A stretch of DNA of 64,000 nt. Origin: Odiellus spinosus. Taxonomy: Eukaryota; Arthropoda; Arachnida; Opiliones; Phalangiidae. The stretch covers positions 310,001 to 374,000 of the forward strand of contig OY987239.1 of NCBI GenBank assembly GCA_963920705.1, written 5' to 3'. Under the pieces are notes generated by a model. The model was not told where the DNA came from. It saw only the letters and a list, made by a program, of their open reading frames with translations, and searched no databases. How positions within the stretch are numbered: position 1 is the stretch's first letter; each line of letters starts with the position of its first letter. Shown piece by piece: positions 20,293 through 30,251 of this stretch. The position numbers and the translations under genes were made by a program.

Positions 20293-21344
20293 TGTAACAG
20301 TTTTTCTTGCACATGGGGCTTCGATTTTAAAATGGGTCCCATGTGTATTTAATTTTAAGAAAACTGTAATTCTTTTTAGTTGCCATGGCCCGCGCATACA
20401 GCGGCATGGTAGCAATTATATTTTTATTTCTTATCTGGTACCAGAAGGTTGGAATCCCCTGATCCTTTGTGTGTAGCTCTCGTTCGCGAAGCCCATTGTG
20501 CCACGCGCGCGGGGCTCACATCTTTAACTATTTTTCACCGGGTTCGCTATCTTTGAAATTTTTCAAGGGATAGCGCCCGCGTCCTTTTTCTTAATGGGTC
20601 GCTTCCCAGAACTCAAGCTTTTAACTAGCTTTATTCGGGGGGAAGCGAATACCCAAAAACTATATTCTATTTTTAACTTCGCCTTGAAAAACTATTTCTA
20701 AGGAGGAGAACTTTAGGACCCAAGGTTCGGACAAGTCGAAGAAAATAACTTGGTCGCGAAATGGTGCCTCCGTGACGTATCACGGAGGTACCGAAACTTA
20801 TATTTAATTTACTTTTAAACTTATTTAAATTATATATTTTAACCGCGATATCGCGAGTTTTTATGATGGACGCGAGGGGCGCGACATCATTTTGGACGCC
20901 TGTGCGCGATTTGTGCGCGAAATATAATTTCGCGCGCGTTTACAACTCTCCGGTTAAATTCGTGAGTTTTCTAACATTTTATACTATCAGGGGTACCAGC
21001 CTTCAAATCTTCTTTATTTAATTTATACATGAGTGCACCATGGTTTTATTGTCTTTATATTATTTTATTATTTGTTTAGATTATTGTTTAATATATATAT
21101 ATTTGGCCCATAGTGGTACTAGGGGTTTAATCCCCAGTATATTTTATTAAACAGTATTATATAATCTATTTACCCGAGTCATACCTTTATTTCTTATACT
21201 AATTATTATTTTTATCTATTTAACCAATGACAACCGCTTGCTCCTGCGAAACCCTTTTTATTTAATAACTTTTAATCTTTTAATTTTTACCCCATTTCCC
21301 CTAGACTTGGCATTGTATATCTTTAGTGGGAGCAAAACGTTTCA
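20293..21344 (+). repeat. Nested element 3' LTR
   Basis: 1052 bp, near-identical to 16116-17168. Differences seen are accag/acccg, gaaattttt/gaaattctt, gtcgcg/gtcgtg, a missing C before the CGCGATATCGCG palindrome, gcgcgcg/gcgcgtg and cgtttca/cgtatca. Confidence 0.95.
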
Positions 21345-21348
21345 CAGT
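21345..21348. repeat. Target-site duplication, nested element (right)
   Basis: cagt, partner of caat at 16112-16115. Confidence 0.75.
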
Positions 21349-24300
21349 CTTTCATACCAAAACGTTGTAGGACGGCTTCTGTGAATTTTTCTTGAGACAT
21401 TGTGATGATTTCTTTTGCGAGGTCTTGATGGAATTCGATACCCAAGCAATGGTGTACAGGACCTAAGTCCTTCATTTCGAATCTTCTTCGGAGATCAACT
21501 TTGACCTTTGCCATCCATTCCATATTGTTAGACGCTATGATAATGTCGTCAACGTAAATTGCAACTAACATGTGGTCTTCACAGTTTCTTGACATATATA
21601 TGCAAGGGTCCGCATTTAGATGTTCCATTCCAATTTCTCTAAGTCTCTGATCAAGTTTCTTATACCATTGACGTCCGGATTGTTTTAATCCATATAAAGA
21701 TTTATTGATTCGGCAACATTTATTTCTGGATTCTTTAAGTTCTTCAAGCCATTTTCGTGAAGTTCCAATGACTTCGGTACTCGCTTCATTTGCTTTGATT
21801 ATTTCATGGAGCGCTTCTTCCAGCCCCTCTGGAACTTCCATGAAAATTTCCTCTTCAACCTCGCCATTTAAGTACGCCGTTACGACGTCCATCTGGTGTA
21901 CGTTTAGATCCAATTCAGCCGACAAAGCCATGATTATTCTGATTGAGCTTGACCTAACGACGGGGGCGTAAGTTTCATGAAAATCGATGCCGGGTTGTTG
22001 TGCGAAGCCTTTTGCAACTAGTCGTACTTTTCGTCGTTCCACTTGTCCATTTAAATTGTATTTGGTTCTGAATACCAGACGATTTCCAATAGTTTTTCTA
22101 TTTTCAGGTCGTTCGACGATTTCCCATGTTTTACATTTTATTTGAGATATATACTCGCTTAAAGCCGCTTTCTTCCAATCGTTTGCGTGATCGGTCTTCA
22201 AAGCTTCTTTCATGTTGGAGGGATCTGGTATGCCAATAAGATTTACTGATTCGTCTGAGATGACTTCATTTTGTTCTTCCAAGTTTATGTTGGGTTTCGG
22301 TACTACGTTGAATTGTTTCTTCGGCCTGCCGGGTTTTCCCGTTTTAATTAGTTTTGGTCTTCCGGGTCCTCTTTTTACGTCGGTCGTATCTCTCAGTAAT
22401 TCCGAACCTTCGTTGCTTTCAGTTGGACTTCTGCTAACTTCAGTTTTGTTCTGTTCGATACCATTTGTCTCCGGATTTAAATTCATTCCGTATTTAATGA
22501 TAACTTCTGGACTAGCGAAGTCTTCGTATTCTTCCTGGCTGTTAAATTGATCTAGGAACTTGATGTTTCGACTGCGGACGATCTTTCTTTCGTTTGGTAA
22601 CCAAACTCGGTAAGCTTTCGACTCCTCGGAATAACCAATGAAGATGCATTCTTTGCTTCTAGAATCGAATTTGCCAACGCTTGAATTTTGATCCAGCATC
22701 AGTGCCTTGGTGCCGAAAGTTCTCAAGTAATTCAAGGTTGGGCGTTTATTTGTCCATAATGTAAACGGTAGTTTTCCATTTATACTTCTTGATGGGCATC
22801 TATTTCGAATGTGGTTTGCAGTCGCAATGGCTTCTCCCTAGAATGATGGCGGTAGTTTTGACTGAATTAGCATACATCTAGCCATTTCTACCAAAGTTCT
22901 ATTTTTTCTTTCCGAGATACCATTTTGTTCTGGAGTTTGTGGCACGGTTAATCGTCTGAGTATCCCATTCTCTTTTAGGAATTGATCGAAGTCTCGGTTA
23001 CAATATTCAGTTCCGTTGTCAGATTGAATATTTTTTATCTTCTTTCCGGTCTGCAATTCTACTTTATTCTTGAAGTCTTGAAAAATTTCAAGTACCTGAT
23101 TCTTATGCTTCATGAAGCCAATTTCGCTCCATCGGGATTTGTCGTCCGTAAATACTACGAAGTATCTTGCTCCGCCCATTGTTGATGTCCGCATGGGTCC
23201 ACAAACGTCAGTATGTACGATTTCCAATAGTTCAGTGGTTCTTTCAGGTTCTGACTTTGGGAACGGCGCTCTGGTCTGTTTCCCTTTGATACAGATTTCG
23301 CATATGCCAAGATCACTGTTCTTTTCCCAATTCAAGCCTGACGCCAAATCGTTACGGACCATGTCCAATAGATTTCTTTCGTTCAAGTGTCCAAGTCGAT
23401 AGTGCCAATTTCTCAGTTTGGATTGTACCGTGTTAATGTTTTGAGCGACGTTGACAGATTCGGTACCCTTCTTTAAGAAGTACAGGTCCCCAATCCTTTC
23501 GGCTACTGCAACTACTTCTCCGCTTTCCTTCCTGATATAGGCGTTGTATCTTTGGAAAATAATTTCATGGCCTTTGTCAGTGATTTTGGATACGGACATC
23601 AAGTTGGTTCGTAGATCAGGTACGTGTAATGTCTTTTCCAGTTTAAGAACTCTTTCGGTTTTCCCGTTCGTGGCGTAAACCTTTACTTCTCCAATGCCTT
23701 CAATTTTGGTTGACTCCTTATTTGCCAAATTTAGTGGTTTTTCAATTTCTTCAAAACGTAGGAGAATTTGCTTGTTAGACGTCATGTGTGAGGTCGCTCC
23801 ACTGTCCAGGCACCAGTTATTTTCAATTTTTCGGGACGCGTGAAAGGCGAACTCTTCCGGATTACTTCCCGTTTCAGTGACAATGTTTGCCTTTTCTTCC
23901 GCAGTTCCAGCTGTGTGCCGTTTTGCTGGTTGTTTCTGTGGACAGTCCATTGCTTTATGCCCAGGCTTCCTGCAACTATGACACTTGAATTTAAAAAATG
24001 GTACCTCCGTCGATTTTTTACTTCCTCTAGAAATTTCTCCTTTTGACTTATCATGCGTTTTTCGGGACTTCTGCTTGATGGCCATCATGGCATTTTGGAC
24101 TAAGTCGTCTTCCTTACATTTTCTGGCGTCTGATTCTTCAATGATCTTGATTTTTAAAGCTTCAGGGTCCGGTAAGGTGTCTCGCGATTCTATGGCGCAT
24201 CTAAAATTCTCGAAGTCTTCAGGTAAACTGTACAACAGCATAATAGCCAGTAGGTCATTATTGATTTCCAGTTGCATTTCTTCCAATTTATCCACGGCAT

Positions 24301-24703
24301 CGAAAAATTGATTTACGTGTGCACGAACATCTTCCCCTTCTCTCATTTTGTTCAAGGTTAATCTCTTTAAAAGCGTAGCCTTACGAGCTGGTCCTCTTGA
24401 CTGGTATATCGAATCTAGCTTTTGCCAAACGTCTCTAGAAGTTACGCAGTTCTTCACTTGCTTGAGTTATGAAGAGCTAATGGCCAAAATCAGATCAGCT
24501 TTTGCCTTCTTATCGTTCTTCTCCCATTCAGTGACCACGTTCGAATTTCCATTTTCACCTCTGATTAATGTTGGTTTTCGCTTGCTTCCGTCTACATATC
24601 CCCAAGCATCGTTCTTTGTGAGGAGGGCTTCTACTTGAAGTTTCCATGTGTCGTAATTTTCTTTTGTTAGTGCCTCGATCCTGACGTGGTGAATTCCAGC
24701 CAT
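21345..24703 (-). pseudogene. Copia gag-pol polyprotein, N-terminal part (two nonsense codons)
   Basis: ATG at 24703 has a good context (aca before, g after) and begins a copia Gag (TKENYDTWKLQVEALL). One reading frame runs to the nested insertion without frameshift. In order: UBN2-type Gag; CCHC zinc knuckle CHSCRKPGHKAMDC (residues 241-254), RNA packaging; protease CLDSGATSH (active Asp about 300); integrase HHCC zinc site (His 434 and 439, Cys 468 and 471); integrase catalytic triad Asp 499, Asp 562, Glu 598, a D-D-35-E spacing; two AT-hook-like GRPK segments (about 778-796); RT with the YVDD active site (1050-1053). Breaks: TAA at 24467-24469 (residue 79, probably an original Glu codon) and TAG at 22838-22840 (residue 622, an expected Trp of the FWGEA motif). 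The nested element follows residue 1120. The original polyprotein would have been 1369 residues. Confidence 0.97.
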
Positions 24704-24816
24704 TGTACACTATTTTTACTTTAAAACTTCCGTAAACATCTTCAAGGCGCGAAACAATATATCACGACTACACGTATTTGAACGCCCGCGACACTTCAAA
24801 ACTAATACATTACTAC
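24704..24816 (-). other. Copia 5' untranslated leader
   Basis: Short region between the primer site and the Gag start codon. No open frame and no notable motif beyond AT-rich sequence. Confidence 0.7.
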
Positions 24817-24846
24817 GCGCAGTGGAAGCGTGCTGGGCCCATAACC
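24817..24846 (-). other. Copia primer-binding site (initiator tRNA-Met 5' half)
   Basis: The plus strand reads gcgcagtggaagcgtgctgg followed by gcccataacc, the sense sequence of the D arm through the anticodon loop of animal initiator tRNA-Met as I know it. It ends at the LTR boundary. Drosophila copia is primed by a 39-nt fragment of this tRNA, cut in the anticodon loop. Here the match runs to about 30 nt. Confidence 0.92.
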
Positions 24847-25071
24847 TGTTGTTGTTTAAGAAACGACTACAGTGTTAACTCTAACTTTGTTTATTTAGAA
24901 GTGAGTGTCTATGTTTTAAAACACTAGCTTTTATGTACATGTTAAAAAACAAATGTCCGAGGAATATGAATTCCATGTTATCAGAAAAAATATACATTAT
25001 CAAGCAGGATAATTATACAGATAAAAAATAACTTGTAAAAAACATACAGGCTTTACAATAGAATCACAATA
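24847..25071 (-). repeat. Copia 5' LTR (right on plus strand)
   Basis: 225 bp, near-identical to 15107-15331. Its outer limit is set by the TSD at 25072 and by identity of both LTRs through the terminal ata. In element orientation it starts TATTG and ends CAACA. Confidence 0.95.
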
Positions 25072-25076
25072 CGGTT
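25072..25076. repeat. Target-site duplication, outer element (right)
   Basis: cggtt, exact partner of 15102-15106. Confidence 0.93.
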
Positions 25077-25360
25077 TTATTAATGTAACAGATTCGTGGG
25101 AGTTTTTATACCAGGCCGGGATGCCGATGGCTTTGTTTATAATTAGATAACGATGTTTTTAGAGGTGGAAAGCAATTAAGAAGAAACATACCAAAGCGAC
25201 TAACGACATTCCTGTAGAATCCTTTACCATGTCGTTAGTAATGTACTGAATAATTCGAACAGTGAATTTAATTTGATCTATTAAAGTACTTTATTAATTG
25301 CGATGGGTTTACACCTTTTATAACAAAATCGGGCTAACTGCCCTGTTCTCGAATCACTAC
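25077..25360. other. Non-satellite island between copia and block B
   Basis: About 285 bp of single-copy-looking AT-rich DNA within this window, not part of either transposon or the monomer. No gene is recognised. It contains an inverted repeat, ACTAACGACAT (25199-25209) and ATGTCGTTAGT (25229-25239), with a 19-nt loop. At its right end it passes directly into the homopyrimidine tract of a satellite monomer. Confidence 0.8.
25199..25239. other. Inverted repeat, 11-bp perfect arms
   Basis: ACTAACGACAT pairs with ATGTCGTTAGT across 19 nt. Role unknown. Confidence 0.75.
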
Positions 25361-26228
25361 TCCCTTTTTCCCCCTTTTTCCTTTTCCGGACTATTTTTCC
25401 CTATTTTCCCTTCCCCCTCCCTCCCTCTTTTTTTCTCCTTCCCCCTTCTCCTTTATCCTTCCCCCACCCCCCTTTTTTTTTTTTTTTTTTTTTTTAAAGC
25501 GAGACGGTGTGGCTATTACTACGGGCTCGACGACCTTGTTTTTCTTTTTTTTTTTCGTTTTTTATTCGTTTTTCGGCGTCATTGGCACTCGGAATAGGCG
25601 TACGAACGCCCCGCCCTTCCCTCATATCGAGATTTATAAAAAAAAAAAAATTTGAAATAAAATTCGACCGACGAAAAAAAAAATCCGTTTCACTTTCCCT
25701 TTATTTCGAGTTAAAAACCCGTTATTATTACCCGTTTTATCGCGAGTAACGATAAAATGATTTTTACGTGGAAAAATAACGACGTAACGGGCGTTAAAAG
25801 GCAATTTCGTTCTTGTCCCACTGGTGGGACAAGTTTTATTTTCGTTTTTTCCGATCGGAATTGAATTTTTCCGAAAAAGGATCCTCGCGAGACTACGTCA
25901 CCGAAAATTCGGCTCTCCCGATAGAGTATTTAGTGAATAAATCGAGCGTAAACCCGCTAATTTAGTCGAGTTTGGAGTTAGTTTAAAAATTAAGTACGAT
26001 CGTAATCGAAATTTTGATTGGGCCAAGTTCTGGCGAATTTTGTCTAGTTTCGTCGCGGAGTGACGTCGTATTTTTAATTTCGATATTTTTGGGAAATTAA
26101 ACGAGTCTAAGCGAAGGGGCTCGGCGAAAGTTCAAAGTTCGTTAAAATAGCGAATATAAGCGCGAGAGAAAATTCGGCGTGGTGGCGTTATTCGAAAATG
26201 TCCCTAGTCCGGTAATCAACTAACTAAC
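25361..26228 (+). repeat. Truncated monomer at the left edge of block B
   Basis: Begins at ctccctttttccccc, inside the homopyrimidine tract; the first ~470 bp of the monomer are missing. The right palindrome (about 25813-25834) is intact. Confidence 0.9.
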
Positions 26229-29200
26229 TCCCTCCGACGGGCGTTAAAATCGAGTAAACCGCGGTCAATAAGGGGTCCGGAGAGGCGTCCGCGATTTAAA
26301 CAGGGACGCGAAAAGTGGCAAAAAACGGCTCGTAGCGCGAAAACGATACCGTTTCCTTTAAAAGAAAGAAGGGTCGTTTACTTTAAAAAAAAAAAAATCG
26401 AATTTTTCCGCGTTTTTTTCGGCCTTTTGGGTAGCCTTATTTCGACGGAAATAGCGATTTAATCCGGAAATAAATCGATGGAATCGGTAGGCGAGAGGGA
26501 GATCTATCGATTAATCGTTTTATAAGGGGTCTACGACGCGTAGTTCCCGTTTTACTCGCTTCCGAAAGTTGTCCCACCAGTGGGACAACTTTCGAAAAAC
26601 TGGCGTTAGAACGAAAAGGAAAGTAAAATCCGGTCAGCCCGACTACCGCGGTTCTAACCCCCCTCCCCCCTTTTTCCCCACCTTTTCGCCGTTTTTCCCC
26701 CTTTTTCCCCCTTTTTCCTTTTCCGGACTATTTTTCCCTATTTTCCCTTCCCCCCTCCCTCCCCCTCCCTCCCTCTTTTTTTCTCCTTCCCCCTTCTCCT
26801 TTATCCTTCCCCCACCCCCTTTTTTTTTTTTTTAAAGCGAGACGGTGTGGCTATTACTACGGGCTCGACGACCTTGTTTTTCTTTTTTTTTTTTGTTTTT
26901 TATTCGTTTTTCGGCGTCATTGGCACTCGGAATAGGCGTACGAACGCCCCGCCCTTCCCTCATATCGAGATTTATAAAAAAAAAATTTTGAAATAAAATT
27001 CGACCGACGAAAAAAAAAATCCGTATCACTTTCCCTTTATTTCGAGTTAAAAACCCGTTATTATTACCCGTTTTATCGCGAGTAACGATAAAATGATTTT
27101 TACGTGGAAAAATAACGACGTAACGGGCGTTAAAAGGCAATTTCGTTCTTGTCCCACTGGTGGGACAAGTTTTATTTTCGTTTTTTCCGATCGGAATTGA
27201 ATTTTTCCGAAAAAGGATCCTCGCGAGACTACGTCACCGAAAATTCGGCTCTCCCGATAGAGTATTTAGTGAATAAATCGAGCGTAAACCCGCTAATTTA
27301 GTCGAGTTTGGAGTTAGTTTAAAAATTAAGTACGATCGTAATCGAAATTTTGATTGGGCCAAGTTCTGGCGAATTTGGTCTAGTTTCGTCGCGGAGTGAC
27401 GTCGTATTTTTAATTTCGATATTTTTGGGAAATTAAACGAGTCTAAGCGAAGGGGCTCGGCGAAAGTTAAAAGTTCGTTAAAATAGCGAATATAAGCGCG
27501 AGAGAAAATTCGGCGTGGTGGCGTTATTCGAAAATGTCCCTAGTCCGGTAATCGACTAACTAACTCCCTCCGACGGGCGTTAAAATCGAGTAAACCGCGG
27601 TCAAAAAGGGGTCCGGAGAGGCGTCCGCGATTTAAACAGGGACGCGAAAAGTGGCAAAAAACGGCTCGTAGCGCGAAAACGATACCGTTTCCGGTAAAAG
27701 GAAGAAGGGTCGTTTACTTTAAAAAAAAAAAAAAATCGAATTTTTCCGCGTTTTTTTCGGCCTTTTGGGTAGCCTTATTTCGACGGAAATAGCGATTTAA
27801 TCCGGAAATAAATCGATGGAATCGGTAGGCGAGAGGGAGATCTATCGATTAATCGTTTTATAAGGGGTCTACGACGCGTAGTTCCCGTTTTACTCGCTTC
27901 CAAAAGATGTCCCACCAGTGGGACAACTTTCGAAAAACTGGCGTTAGAACGAAAAGGAAAGTAAAATCCGGTCAGCCCGACTACCGCGGTTTTAACCCCC
28001 CCTCCCCCCTTTCCCCCCCCTTTTCGCCGTTTTTCCCCCTTTTTCCCCCTTTTTCCTTTTCCGGACTATTTTTCCCTATTTTCCCTCCCCCTCCCTCCCT
28101 CTTTTTTTCTCCTTCCCTCTTCTCCTTTATCCTTCCCCCACCCCCCTTTTTTTTTTTTTTTTTTTTAAAGCGAGACGGTGTGGCTATTACAACGGGCTCG
28201 ACGACCTTGTTTTTCTTTTTTTTTTACGTTTTTTATTCGTTTTTCGGCGTCATTGGCACTCGGAATAGGCGTACGAACGCCCCGCCCTTCCCTCATATCG
28301 AGATTTATAAAAAAAAAAAATTTTGAAATAAAATTCGACCGACGAAAAAAAAAATCCGTTTCACTTTCCCTTTATTTCGAGTTAAAAACCCGTTATTATT
28401 ACCCGTTTTATCGCGAGTAACGATAAAATGATTTTTACGTGGAAAAATAACGACGTAACGGGCGTTAGAAGGCAATTTCGTTCTTGTCCCACTGGTGGGA
28501 CAAGTTTTATTTTCGTTTTTTCCGATCGGAATTGAATTTTTCCGAAAAAGGATCCTCGCGAGACTACGTCACCGAAAATTCGGCTCTCCCGATAGAGTAT
28601 TTAGTGAATAAATCGAGCGTAAACCCGCTAATTTAGTCGAGTTTGGAGTTAGTTTAAAAATTAAGTACGATCGTAATCGAAATTTTGATTGGGCCAAGTT
28701 CTGGCGAATTTGGTCTAGTTTCGTCGCGGAGTGACGTCGTATTTTTAATTTCGATATTTTTGGGAAATTAAACGAGTCTAAGCGAAGGGGCTCGGCGAAA
28801 GTTAAAAGTTCGTTAAAATAGCGAATATAAGCGCGAGAGAAAATTCGGCGTGGTGGCGTTATTCGAAAATGTCCCTAGTCCGGTAATCGACTAACTAACT
28901 CCCTCCGACGGGCGTTAAAATCGAGTAAACCGCGGTCAAAAAGGGGTCCGGAGAGGCGTCCGCGATTTAAACAGGGACGCGAAAAGTGGCAAAAAACGGC
29001 TCGTAGCGCGAAAACGATACCGTTTCCGGTAAAAGGAAGAAGGGTCGTTTACTTTAAAAAAAAAAAATCCAATTTTTCCGCGTTTTTTTCGGCCTTTTGG
29101 GTAGCCTTATTTCGACGGAAATAGCGATTTAATCCGGAAATAAATCGATGGAATCGGTAGGCGAGAGGGAGATCTATCGATTAATCGTTTTATAAGGGGT

Positions 29201-30251
29201 CTACGACGCGTAGTTCCCGTTTTACTCGCTTCCGAAAGTTGTCCCACCAGTGGGACAACTTTCGAAAAACTGGTGTTAGAACGAAAAGGAAAGTAAAATC
29301 CGGTCAGCCCGACTACCGCGGTTCTAACCCCCCCTCCCCCCTTTTTCCACCCCCTTTCCCCCCCCCTTTTCGCCGTTTTTCCCCCTTTTTCCCCCCTTTT
29401 TCTTTTTCCGGACTATTTTTCCCTATTTTCCCTTCCCCCCTCCCTCCCCCTCCCTCCCTCTTTTTTTCTCCTTCCCCCTTCTCCTTTATCCTTCCCCCAC
29501 CCCCCTTTTTTTTTTTTTTTAAAGCGAGACGGTGTGGCTATTACTACGGGCTCGACGACCTTGTTTTTCTTTTTTTTTTCGTTTTTTATTCGTTTTTCGG
29601 CGTCATTGGCACTCGGAATAGGCGTACGAACGCCCCGCCCTTCCCTCATATCGAGATTTATAAAAAAAAAAAATTTGAAATAAAATTCGACCGACGAAAA
29701 AAAAAATCCGTTTCACTTTCCCTTTATTTCGAGTTAAAAACCCGTTATTATTACCCGTTTTATCGCGAGTAACGATAAAATGATTTTTACGTGGAAAAAT
29801 AACGACGTAACGGGCGTTAAAAGGCAATTTCGTTCTTGTCCCACTGGTGGGACAAGTTTTATTTTCGTTTTTTCCGATCGGAATTGAATTTTTCCGAAAA
29901 AGGATCCTCGCGAGACTACGTCACCGAAAATTCGGCTCTCCCGATAGAGTATTTAGTGAATAAATCGAGCGTAAACCCGCTAATTTAGTCGAGTTTGGAG
30001 TTAGTTTAAAAATTAAGTACGATCGTAATCGAAATTTTGATTGGGCCAAGTTCTGGCGAATTTGGTCTAGTTTCGTCGCGGAGTGACGTCGTATTTTTAA
30101 TTTCGATATTTTTGGGAAATTAAACGAGTCTAAGCGAAGGGGCTCGGCGAAAGTTCAAAGTTCGTTAAAATAGCGAATATAAGCGCGAGAGAAAATTCGG
30201 CGTGGTGGCGTTATTCGAAAATGTCCCTAGTCCGGTAATCAACTAACTAAC
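26229..30251 (+). repeat. Three-monomer segment with shared boundary variants
   Basis: Monomers at 26229 and 30252 share gtaatcaactaac just upstream, tcaataagg, and ctttaaaagaaagaagg in place of ccggtaaaaggaagaagg, 4023 bp apart. This is the same three-monomer spacing as the block A higher-order repeat. Confidence 0.65.

Larger units (their letters stand above)
16116..21344 (+). mobile_element. Nested non-autonomous LTR element (LARD-like, gypsy-type termini)
   Basis: 5229 bp bounded by LTRs of 1053 and 1052 bp that start TGTAACAG and end CGTWTCA (canonical TG...CA). A tRNA-Pro-like primer site follows the left LTR and a polypurine tract precedes the right LTR, so the element reads on the plus strand, opposite to its host. 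The 3.1 kb interior has no frame resembling gag, protease, RT, integrase or env; it consists of AT-rich short repeats and hairpins. That fits a large retrotransposon derivative mobilised in trans. LTRs differ at six positions by my count (five substitutions and one 1-bp gap), so it is young. The gypsy assignment rests only on the termini, the 4-bp duplication and the PPT and is tentative. Confidence 0.88.
15107..25071 (-). mobile_element. Copia-family LTR retrotransposon, degenerate, with a nested insertion
   Basis: Complete structure read on the minus strand: 5' LTR (24847-25071), primer-binding site (24817-24846), gag-pol frame (24703 down to 15361, interrupted by the nested element), polypurine tract (15332-15344) and 3' LTR (15107-15331). 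It is flanked by 5-bp duplications cggtt. Without the nested 5.2 kb it would be about 4.7 kb, a normal size for Ty1/copia elements. Domain order protease, integrase, reverse transcriptase, RNase H is diagnostic of copia rather than gypsy. The LTRs differ at 2 of 225 positions by my count, so insertion is fairly recent. Two stop codons plus the nested insertion make this copy non-functional. Confidence 0.97.

Noticed and set aside
22982-23402. Plus-strand open frames across the copia gag-pol region
   Set aside because: They are antisense shadows of the minus-strand polyprotein, which has all the domain motifs.
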